Source: Bacteroidales bacterium
GTDB taxonomy: Bacteria; Bacteroidota; Bacteroidia; Bacteroidales; UBA932
Direction of reading: 5' to 3'
NCBI GenBank assembly: GCA_015060225.1
Contig: SUYX01000003.1
Location: forward strand, 38,884 to 102,883
DNA length: 64,000 nucleotides
Positions 10,319-17,995 of the stretch are shown in pieces. Position 1 is the stretch's first letter, and each line of letters starts with the position of its first letter. The notes under the pieces are model-generated. The model was given only the letters and a program-made list of their open reading frames with translations, was not told where the DNA came from and ran no database searches. The position numbers were made by a program, and so were the translations under genes.

Positions 10319-10344
10319 TCCTCCCCTCCCGGGAGGATTTTTTT
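10319..10344 (+). terminator. rho-independent terminator of ppdK
   Basis: tcctccc-ctccc-gggagga followed by a T-run. Confidence 0.8.
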
Positions 10345-10358
10345 ATACCCCTTAAATG

Positions 10359-10482
10359 TTACGTTGTCTTTTTGTACAATCTGTTGAACCCCAGCATGTT
10401 GTAAAATTAAAATTTGATAAATTAGTAATTTCTGCTTTTGTAAACAGCTGAAAATTAGTTTTTTGTACAAAAAGACAACGTA
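10359..10482. mobile_element. MITE-like element E2 (same terminal inverted repeat)
   Basis: ttacgttgtctttttgtacaa (10359-10379) and ttgtacaaaaagacaacgta (10463-10482). Confidence 0.85.
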
Positions 10483-10502
10483 AACAAAAAGCAACAGCAA
10501 CA

Positions 10503-10540
10503 AAAAACCATGAGAGCCATAAAACTCTCATGGTTTTTTG
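10503..10540. terminator. bidirectional terminator hairpin
   Basis: aaaaaaccatgagag ccataaaa ctctcatggtttttt. Confidence 0.75.
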
Positions 10541-10544
10541 TTGT

Positions 10545-10582
10545 CTGTAGCAGCCGGAGGTACTTTATTCCGGCTGCGGTGC
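10545..10582 (+). repeat. REP-like hairpin with 5' GTAG (copy 1), overlapping the RAYT 3' end
   Basis: ctGTAGCAGCCGGAggtactttatTCCGGCTGcggtgc; GTAG at 10547-10550 followed by a perfect 8-9 bp stem; 35/38 identical to 63765-63802. Confidence 0.8.
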
Positions 10583-11386
10583 TTCAGAATTCTTGTTTCG
10601 TAAACACTGTTTCACAAACTTATAATCTACATGAAGAATAGATGCAATCTGTAGCATTTTGCACCCTGTATGTGCATATATAGCACTGATTAATTCTTTT
10701 ATCTCTTCCGTGTTCAAACTATTAAGAATACGCCCATTCAATAGTTTCCTAACCACAAACATCAGATTTTCTATAGTAATTGACTCCCACTTTGAATCTG
10801 AAGTTATTACTGAAGATTTTACAACAGGATTAAAATTTACATATTCAATGAACTCATGATAATTTTTAAAATATTTGTCAATCAATTCAGTATCAATCTC
10901 TATAGCTTCACATAATTTTAGGTATTGTCTATAACCGATACTTATGTACTTTCTTTCATCTCTAAAATGAAAGGCTGCTGAATTCCATTTATATTCCTCC
11001 ACTCTTCTGCTCATCCCAGCCTTAACTGGATTCAATAGTATATATGCACTTGATTCCAATATCCAGCTATCTTCCCTTTTGCAGGTACTTGAAAAAGGAG
11101 TCTTAAATACTTTATTGCTGTTTTTGTATTTCTTATTATACCACCGAGAATAACTCTTGAGAGTTTCCCTCATCAATTCTGTAACGCAACGTGTATTTAC
11201 CAGAAAATGAGCATGATTTCCCATCAACGCAAACTCCATGATTTTGCTGTCAAACTTCTTTGCAAACTTATCTATTCTTCTAAGAAGTTCTAGATTATCC
11301 TCTTCATCATAAAACACGGTGTATCTCCCGTTTGCTCTGAAATACACGTGAATTATACCCTCCTGTTCCCTACGCCTTTTATTCAT
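10565..11386 (-). CDS. REP-associated tyrosine transposase (RAYT, Y1/IS200-like HUH family)
   Basis: MGNHAHFLV (HUH), LKSYSRWYNKKYKNSNKVFKTPF, AYILLNPVKAGMSRRVEEYKWNSAAFH; start chosen at MNKRRREQEG. Confidence 0.9.
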   Translation of the reverse strand: MNKRRREQEGIIHVYFRANGRYTVFYDEEDNLELLRRIDKFAKKFDSKIMEFALMGNHAHFLVNTRCVTELMRETLKSYSRWYNKKYKNSNKVFKTPFSSTCKREDSWILESSAYILLNPVKAGMSRRVEEYKWNSAAFHFRDERKYISIGYRQYLKLCEAIEIDTELIDKYFKNYHEFIEYVNFNPVVKSSVITSDSKWESITIENLMFVVRKLLNGRILNSLNTEEIKELISAIYAHTGCKMLQIASILHVDYKFVKQCLRNKNSEAPQPE

Positions 11387-11470
11387 AACCAATAGCAACA
11401 AAATTTTCCGCAAAATACCTATCACTTTCCCAAAATGCAAGCACTTGCGTAAATTTACGCACTTTTATAT

Positions 11471-11595
11471 TTACGTTGTCTTTTTGTATAAAGAGTTGAT
11501 TATTAAAGCTTTGCTTTTTTTAAAATTGATTATTTATCTTTTTTGTATTTTTTATAGTATTGAATATCAATTGATTGTACAAAAAGACAACGTAA
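11471..11595. mobile_element. MITE-like element E3 (same terminal inverted repeat)
   Basis: ttacgttgtctttttgtataa (11471-11491, one core mismatch) and ttgtacaaaaagacaacgtaa (11575-11595). Confidence 0.83.
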
Positions 11596-11633
11596 CTGAA
11601 AGAAAATTGTTAACTTTACAAAAACACATTACC

Positions 11634-12971
11634 ATGAAAAAGCTGCCAAAAATTTTCATTCTGGATACAAATGTTATCCTGCATGACCACCGTGCCATAT
11701 ATAATTTTCAGGAGAATGACCTTGTAATACCGCTGGCAGTGCTTGAGGAGGTTGACAAGTTCAAATATGGGAATGATATTATAAATTACAATGCCCGGGA
11801 GTTTGTAAGGACCATAGACGAAATTTCAGACAACAGACTCTTCAACGGGCACGGGTACCCATTGGGTAAGGGGCGAGGAACACTTACAATTACTGTAAAT
11901 AGGGATTTCCCCAAAGACCTTCAGACAATTTTTAAGGATGACACTCAGGACCACAGGATTCTGGCAACCGCAATCTGGTACAAGCACAACTATGGAGACC
12001 GTGTTGTGGCATTGGTTACTAAGGATGCCAACCTTAGGATGAAGGCAAAAGCCATAGGGATGTTTGTGCAGGATTACCTTACAGACCACCTGAAGGCAGA
12101 CAGCTTTTCAAATGAAGAGCGGAGGGTAATTACAGCCAAGGGGGTTGACCCCAAAATCCTTCAGGAACTCCAGAATAATCCCGACGGTGTAAAATTGGAT
12201 AGATTCAGATACAAAACCCCTCCATGCAACCAGTTGTACCGTTTCCGTACTCCCGACAACAATCTGATTCTTGCCCGATACAACCATAATACCCAGAATA
12301 TTGTAGAGGTTGTACCACAAACTGCATACGGAATCTCACCTCGCAACGAGGAGCAGGCATTTGCAATGGATGCCATTCTTAATCCCGATATAAAACTGGT
12401 TGCCATAACCGGTACAGCAGGTACCGGCAAAACCCTTCTTGCCCTTGCCGGAGCCCTTGCCCAGACAGATATATACGACCAGATACTTCTTGCCCGTCCG
12501 GTAATACCTCTCAAGAACCAGGAGATAGGATTCCTCCCTGGAGACCCTAAAGAGAAGATTGGTCCATACATGCTGCCTTTGTATGACAATCTTGCTGTGA
12601 TAAAAAAGAACTTCCGCGAGAGCAGCAAGGAGAACATCAAAATTGAGGATATGCTCCGACGGGAGAAACTCCTTATCTCTCCATTGGCCTACATCCGTGG
12701 CCGTTCCCTCTCAAATACCTTCTTCATCATCGACGAAGCCCAGAACCTTACCCCTCACGAGGTAAAGACCATAATTACCCGTGCCGGCGAGGGAACCAAG
12801 ATTGTCTTTACAGGAGATGTCTTCCAGATAGACCAGCCTTACCTTGACACCTGGTCCAATGGCCTCACCCACCTGAGCGAAAAACTATACGGCGAAAACC
12901 TCTTCGCCCACATAAATCTTGTAAAAGGGGAACGTAGTGCCCTGAGCGAGTTGGCAGGCCAAAAATTGTAA
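11634..12971 (+). CDS. phoH: PhoH family protein (PIN domain + PhoH ATPase)
   Basis: MKKLPKIFILDTNVILHD PIN domain; AITGTAGTGKTLLALAGAL, FIIDEAQNLTPHEVKTIITRAGEGTKIVFTGD; residues upstream of this start in the ORF derive from E3. Confidence 0.95.
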   Translation: MKKLPKIFILDTNVILHDHRAIYNFQENDLVIPLAVLEEVDKFKYGNDIINYNAREFVRTIDEISDNRLFNGHGYPLGKGRGTLTITVNRDFPKDLQTIFKDDTQDHRILATAIWYKHNYGDRVVALVTKDANLRMKAKAIGMFVQDYLTDHLKADSFSNEERRVITAKGVDPKILQELQNNPDGVKLDRFRYKTPPCNQLYRFRTPDNNLILARYNHNTQNIVEVVPQTAYGISPRNEEQAFAMDAILNPDIKLVAITGTAGTGKTLLALAGALAQTDIYDQILLARPVIPLKNQEIGFLPGDPKEKIGPYMLPLYDNLAVIKKNFRESSKENIKIEDMLRREKLLISPLAYIRGRSLSNTFFIIDEAQNLTPHEVKTIITRAGEGTKIVFTGDVFQIDQPYLDTWSNGLTHLSEKLYGENLFAHINLVKGERSALSELAGQKL

Positions 12972-13093
12972 CGTTGTCTTTTTGTACAACGCCCTGTGTA
13001 ACAGGACGTTAAAAAAAGAGGTTTGCATCAGATATGCAAACCTCTTTTTTAAATTGGCTGAGAATCAGCCAATTGTACAAAAAGACAACGTAA
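12969..13093. mobile_element. MITE-like element E4 (same terminal inverted repeat)
   Basis: taacgttgtctttttgtacaa (12969-12989) and ttgtacaaaaagacaacgtaa (13073-13093). Confidence 0.85.
13012..13052. terminator. bidirectional terminator inside E4 between convergent phoH and purL
   Basis: aaaaaaagaggtttgcat cagat atgcaaacctctttttt. Confidence 0.8.
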
Positions 13094-16000
13094 CTACTTA
13101 CTGCACCACACTCTTGCATTAACGAACATCTCAATCCAAGGGGTAATCTCCTGAGAACGCAATTCGGCAGGGTAGTGAGCCCAGTTCCAAGGGCGCAAGC
13201 AGCGCTCAGGGTGAGGCATCATTGCCAGGTGGCGGCCGTCTGAACTGCAGACACCGGCAATACCCTCCGGTGAACCGTTAGGGTTGGCAGGGTAAGCGTC
13301 ATACGCATACCTGGCAGCAACAACCACATTGTCCATACCGGCAGGGAATGAGAATTTTCCCTCACCGTGGGCAACCCAGATACCAAGTTTGCTGCCGGAA
13401 AGCGAGCGCAACATGATTGAAGGGCTCTCCTCAATAGTAACACCCACAAACGCACTCTCGTATTTGTGTGAATTGTTATGGATCATCTTAGGAGAAAGTT
13501 CACGGGCGGTAGGGGTAAGCAGACCAAGCTCAGCCATCAGCTGACAACCGTTGCAGATACCCAAACTCATTGTATCCTCGCGTGCGTAGAATGCATCAAG
13601 GGCAGCCTTAGCCTTGGCATTGTAAAGGAATGCACCGGCCCAACCTTTTGCAGAACCAAGGGTGTCGGCATTGGAGAAACCGCCCACAAATACAATCATC
13701 TTAACCTCCTCAAGAGTCTCTCGGCCAGAGATAAGATCGGTCATATGCACATCCTTAACCCTGAAACCTGCAAGATGAAGTGCCCAAGCCATCTCACGGT
13801 CACCGTTTGAACCCTTCTCACGGATAATTGCAGCAACAGGGGCATCAGGTGCTGGAGCCAGAGCGGCAGAACCGTCAGCAGCAGAAGCGGTACCCTCATA
13901 AGAAGCTACCGAACCTGTAAAGCCCTCAGGGAACTTGTAAACAAGCGGCTGGTTCTTGTAATTCTGGAAACGCTCTTTAGCACATTTCTCACCAACCTGA
14001 CGGATGTCAAACAAATACGAAGTCTTGAACCAGATATCCCTCAATGAATCAATATCCAAAGAAACCGCATCGGCACCGAAACCTGTAACCACCACCTTGC
14101 GTGCAGGGAGGTAATTACCTATAATATATGCTTTGGCACCTGGAGCGGCAACCTCTGCAGCAACCGGAGCAGTAACAATGTTCAAAACAGCAGCAACCTC
14201 TGCAAGTTTCTCATTTGCAACCTGAACCAATACACCAGGAGTCTCTGAGAACATAGCCTTGAAAGCCGCACCTGCAACCTCTTTGCCTTCCCAAGCCTGT
14301 GCAAGCATCTCAAGAGTACGGGCATTCAGAGCAAGACCGCCGTTCACATTTGCAAAACACATCTCAAGGGCGGCAGTAATCAAACCGCCTGCAGAGATAT
14401 CATGTCCCGCAAGCACAAGGTTCTTCCCGACAAGTTCCTGCACAGCGGCAAATGCTTCACCGAAGTAAGCAGGATCCTCCACATCGGGAACAGCATTTCC
14501 AACCTGACCAATAATCTGTGCAAAAGCGGAACCACCGAGAGGGAATGCCTCTTTAGCAGCAGAACCTGCACTGGCAGCACTGTTCACGAAAGGAATATAG
14601 AGCAAAGTGCTGTCGGGATTATTCTCAAGAACAGGGTGTACGATCTTGTTGATGTCCTCCACAGGTGCTACGGTAGAGATGATTACTGTACCTGGAGAAA
14701 GTACTTTTTCACCATCGGGATACTTTTGGGTCATACTCATACTGTCCTTACCGGTAGGGATGTTGATTCCAAGGGCACATGCCATATCGCTGGCACCCTT
14801 AACTGCCTTGAACAGACGTGCATCTTCACCCTCGTTGCGGCAAGGCCACATCCAGTTTGCACTCAAGGAGATACCTTTTATACCATCTTTCAAAGGAGCC
14901 CAAACCACATTGGTAAGAGCCTCTGAGATAGCCATCCTTGAACCTGCTGCACTGTCTGCCAAAGCTACCATAGGGGCGTGACCCATAGAGGTGGCGATAC
15001 CCTCCTTATTATTGTAGCCTATTGCAGTAACACCAAGGTTGTTTAAAGGAAGCTGAATCTCTCCGCAAGTCTGCTGGCCGGCAATAAGACCTGTAACCGA
15101 GCGGTCAACCTTGTTGGTCAACCAGTCTTTACATGCAACGCTCTCAAGCTGGAGCACCTGACCAAGGTAATACTCAAATTTGGCAGGATCATATGCAAGA
15201 GGAGCAAAACTGTAATCAGCAGTGTTGTCCTTCATATAAGTCTTAGGTGCGCTGCCGAACATATCCTCCATGGCAAGGTCAATGGCTGCCTCACCTGTCT
15301 TCTCATTCTTAAGGGTGAAGTTGTGTTTGCCGGTAGTCTCGCCAATCACATACATAGGGGCCCTCTCACGCTCGGCAATAGCCTTCAGTTCATCAATATC
15401 CTTCTCCTGCATCACAAGACCCATCCTCTCCTGGCTCTCATTCCCGATAATCTCCTTCAAACTCAAAGTAGGGTCTCCTACAGGAAGTTTACTGATATCA
15501 ATATTTCCACCGGTCTCTTCCACCAGCTCCGACAAGCAGTTCAAGTGGCCACCGGCACCGTGGTCGTGTACACTTATAATAGTATTGTTGTCGCTCTCAG
15601 CAACGGCGCGGATAGCGTTGTAAGCCCTCTTCTGCATCTCAGGATTTGAACGCTGGATGGCATTCAGCTCAATTGCATTGGCATACTGGCCGGTATCAAC
15701 GCTACTTACAGCACCGCCACCCATACCAATGCGGTAGTTGTCACCACCAAGGAGAACAACCTTGTCTCCTACGGCAGGAGTCTCTTTCAAAGCGTCGCGT
15801 TTCTTTGCAAAACCTACACCGCCGGCAAGCATTATAACCTTGTCAAAACCGAATTTCCTTGCAGGGGCTACATTAGGGCCTGGCAATTGTCCCTTGCCGT
15901 CTGTACGGGTACCGTCAAACTCGGCAGTAAGAAGACTGCCACAAATGATACACTGCCCGAACTTGTTTCCAAAATCAGAAGCACCATTGGAAGCCTTGGT

Positions 16001-17056
16001 AAGGATCTCCTGTGGGCTCTGGTACAGCCAAGGGCGGGCTGGGCTCTTCTCCCAGTCACGCTCAACTGCCATTGCTGCAGCACAAGATGCATCTGCCAAA
16101 TCTGCTGCACCCTTGCCTGCCTCTGTGCTCAGGTGATGGTTCACACCGGCAGTTGCCTCAACACCCTCGTTGAATCTTGGGTAAGAGGTCATATAACATG
16201 CAGTACCTGCTATCGGGAAGCTGCCCTTACCACCTGCAATACGGTCTCTAATTTCACCGCCGCTGCCTGTTGCAGCACCGTTGAACGGCTCCACTGTGGT
16301 AGGGAAGTTGTGGGTCTCAGCCTTGAGTGAAATTACTGTATCCACCTCTTTGGCAACAAACTCAGATGGCTGGCTGCCGCTGGCAGGGTGGAACATTGCC
16401 ACTTTAGGACCCTCAAGGAACGCACAGTTGTCTTTATACGCACTTACTATAAGGTTAGGATTCTCCTGAGAGGTCTTCTTGATCATCTTGAACAGGGAGC
16501 TCTCCATCTCCTTGCCATCAATGATGAACACACCATTAAAGATTTTGTGGCGGCAGTGCTCGCTGTTAACCTGAGAGAATCCGAACACCTCGCTGTCTGT
16601 AAGGCCGCGGCCAAGTTTCTTGCTCAAACCTTTAAGATACTCAATCTCCTCCGGGTTTAGGGCCAGTCCTTCCTGCTTGTTGTAGCTCTCAAAATCCTCT
16701 ATATATATAACAGGATCAGGCTCCTTGTCAATGGTGAATATCTCCTGGTCAAGCCCGTTGTAAAAGCGCTGGAGCATCTTGTCGTACTGCGGAGCATCCT
16801 CCAGGGTAGGGAAGAACTCCTCAATGCGCTCAATTCCGCTGATGTTCATATTCTGGGTAATCTCTACCGCAGTTGTACTCCAAGGGGTAATCATCTCGCG
16901 TCTTGGACCAATAAACTTGCCCTCCACATTCTCACCCTTTTTTAATGTGGCGTTGCCAAAAAGCCACTCAAGGGCGCTGATATTCTCCTGAGAAATCATC
17001 TCATTAGCCTTTACAGCTATTACCGTACCATTGCCGGCACCAAAGAATAAAATCAT
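13094..17056 (-). CDS. purL: phosphoribosylformylglycinamidine synthase
   Basis: 1320 aa; GFSQVNSEHCRHKIFNG, KAETHNFPTTVEPFNGAATGSGGEIRDR, C-terminal GATase LGICNGCQLMAELGLL. Confidence 0.97.
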   Translation of the reverse strand: MILFFGAGNGTVIAVKANEMISQENISALEWLFGNATLKKGENVEGKFIGPRREMITPWSTTAVEITQNMNISGIERIEEFFPTLEDAPQYDKMLQRFYNGLDQEIFTIDKEPDPVIYIEDFESYNKQEGLALNPEEIEYLKGLSKKLGRGLTDSEVFGFSQVNSEHCRHKIFNGVFIIDGKEMESSLFKMIKKTSQENPNLIVSAYKDNCAFLEGPKVAMFHPASGSQPSEFVAKEVDTVISLKAETHNFPTTVEPFNGAATGSGGEIRDRIAGGKGSFPIAGTACYMTSYPRFNEGVEATAGVNHHLSTEAGKGAADLADASCAAAMAVERDWEKSPARPWLYQSPQEILTKASNGASDFGNKFGQCIICGSLLTAEFDGTRTDGKGQLPGPNVAPARKFGFDKVIMLAGGVGFAKKRDALKETPAVGDKVVLLGGDNYRIGMGGGAVSSVDTGQYANAIELNAIQRSNPEMQKRAYNAIRAVAESDNNTIISVHDHGAGGHLNCLSELVEETGGNIDISKLPVGDPTLSLKEIIGNESQERMGLVMQEKDIDELKAIAERERAPMYVIGETTGKHNFTLKNEKTGEAAIDLAMEDMFGSAPKTYMKDNTADYSFAPLAYDPAKFEYYLGQVLQLESVACKDWLTNKVDRSVTGLIAGQQTCGEIQLPLNNLGVTAIGYNNKEGIATSMGHAPMVALADSAAGSRMAISEALTNVVWAPLKDGIKGISLSANWMWPCRNEGEDARLFKAVKGASDMACALGINIPTGKDSMSMTQKYPDGEKVLSPGTVIISTVAPVEDINKIVHPVLENNPDSTLLYIPFVNSAASAGSAAKEAFPLGGSAFAQIIGQVGNAVPDVEDPAYFGEAFAAVQELVGKNLVLAGHDISAGGLITAALEMCFANVNGGLALNARTLEMLAQAWEGKEVAGAAFKAMFSETPGVLVQVANEKLAEVAAVLNIVTAPVAAEVAAPGAKAYIIGNYLPARKVVVTGFGADAVSLDIDSLRDIWFKTSYLFDIRQVGEKCAKERFQNYKNQPLVYKFPEGFTGSVASYEGTASAADGSAALAPAPDAPVAAIIREKGSNGDREMAWALHLAGFRVKDVHMTDLISGRETLEEVKMIVFVGGFSNADTLGSAKGWAGAFLYNAKAKAALDAFYAREDTMSLGICNGCQLMAELGLLTPTARELSPKMIHNNSHKYESAFVGVTIEESPSIMLRSLSGSKLGIWVAHGEGKFSFPAGMDNVVVAARYAYDAYPANPNGSPEGIAGVCSSDGRHLAMMPHPERCLRPWNWAHYPAELRSQEITPWIEMFVNARVWCSK

Positions 17057-17217
17057 AAGTATCTTGTTTTTAAAGTTTTATCAAATCCGTTGCACTAAGT
17101 GTGTATCTTGTACATACTTTAAGAACACAATAATTTGCTAAAATACGCAAAAAATGGATAATTCACAAAATACGGATTGTGGGCAATTGAAAATATTTAA
17201 AAATTTTTCAAAAAAAT

Positions 17218-17247
17218 TTGGAGATTAAAAAATAATATCTACCTTTG
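17218..17247 (+). promoter_or_regulatory. Bacteroidetes-type promoter for tRNA-Val (TTG-N19-TACCTTTG)
   Basis: TTG 17218-17220 and TACCTTTG 17240-17247, 19 bp spacing, 17 bp before the tRNA. Confidence 0.7.
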
Positions 17248-17264
17248 CAACCCGAAACGAAAAC

Positions 17265-17339
17265 GGGAGCATAGCTCAGCTGGTTTAGAGCACCTGCCTT
17301 ACAAGCAGGGGGTCACAGGTTCGAATCCTGTTGCTCCCA
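17265..17339 (+). tRNA. tRNA-Val (anticodon TAC), copy 1
   Basis: GGGAGCA acceptor, CCTGC-CTTACAA-GCAGG anticodon arm, CAGGTTCGAATCCTG T-arm. Confidence 0.94.
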
Positions 17340-17369
17340 CAAAACAACAAGTTCATTCAATATTTTTTA

Positions 17370-17444
17370 GGGAGCATAGCTCAGCTGGTTTAGAGCACCT
17401 GCCTTACAAGCAGGGGGTCACAGGTTCGAATCCTGTTGCTCCCA
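17370..17444 (+). tRNA. tRNA-Val (anticodon TAC), copy 2
   Basis: identical to 17265-17339. Confidence 0.94.
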
Positions 17445-17491
17445 CGACTAATAGTCGAAATAGTTTTTCATAGTGTATTTTAAGTGTTTTG

Positions 17492-17527
17492 GAGGTCTGC
17501 AGTAATTGCAGAGCTCTTTTTTTTTTA
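17492..17527 (+). terminator. terminator of tRNA-Val operon
   Basis: gaggtctgca gtaat tgcagagctc followed by a T10 tract. Confidence 0.65.
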
Positions 17528-17823
17528 TTTTCACCGGAAGCGCAAATTCTGCCTTATGCTCCACCCCACAACCTTTCGGACATGGCCGGTTTTGCCAAAA
17601 ACAGCAAAAAATCACCCGCTCTTTTTTGCCAAAAAGAGCAAAAATCCCTGCAGCGAACCTCTACACCCTTTGTAAGGTGAATAAATTTGTTGAGCCGGAA
17701 AACCCGTCCTACTTTTGCAGTGCAGCTGGGGAGGGGCCAAACCCTGTAATCAACATCATCAAATATACCCAAAGGAACTGCCCCTCTGCCGGCTGTTGTT
17801 ATTTTAAAAAGTGTTTGTTTTTG

Positions 17824-17858
17824 AAAAGGGCACGGGATTTGTTCCGGTGCCCTTTTTT
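17824..17858 (+). terminator. rho-independent terminator upstream of the polysaccharide locus
   Basis: aaaagggcac gggatttgttccg gtgcccttttttaa. Confidence 0.75.
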
Positions 17859-17880
17859 AATTTTTAAAATGGTTTATAAT

Positions 17881-17911
17881 TTGGATACTTTTAATTTTAA
17901 GTGTACATTTG
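17881..17911 (+). promoter_or_regulatory. candidate promoter of the polysaccharide operon (TTG-N20-TACATTTG)
   Basis: TTG 17881-17883, TACATTTG 17904-17911, ~85 bp before the first ORF. Confidence 0.6.
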
Positions 17912-17995
17912 CAGGATAGTATGCATGATTGTATCCATTTTGGAAGATATGCATTGTTTTTTTAGGATTGTTAAAGAAAAATACTTTATAAAGTA

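Noticed and set aside
11445-11633. N-terminal 63 residues of the phoH ORF as part of the protein
   Set aside because: Encoded by element E3 and AT-rich leader; homologous PIN domain starts at MKKLPKIFILDTNV (11634).
5986-13093. Regularly recurring ~20-bp repeats considered as a CRISPR-like array
   Set aside because: Repeats are in inverted pairs separated by genes, not direct repeats with uniform spacers; no cas genes.
13329-16991. Plus-strand ORFs antisense to purL (up to 174 aa)
   Set aside because: Shadow ORFs; purL is unambiguous.
17265-17444. 75-bp perfect direct repeat
   Set aside because: Simply two tandem copies of tRNA-Val; ordinary.
17484-17919. Three overlapping short + strand ORFs
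   Set aside because: Overlap two terminators, no credible domain; treated as intergenic.
17882-17938. Short inverted repeat TGGATAC...GTATCCA around the candidate operon promoter, reminiscent of invertible capsule promoters
   Set aside because: Only 7 bp arms and ~43 bp spacing; known Bacteroides invertible promoters have ~19-25 bp arms and much longer spacers. Could be chance.
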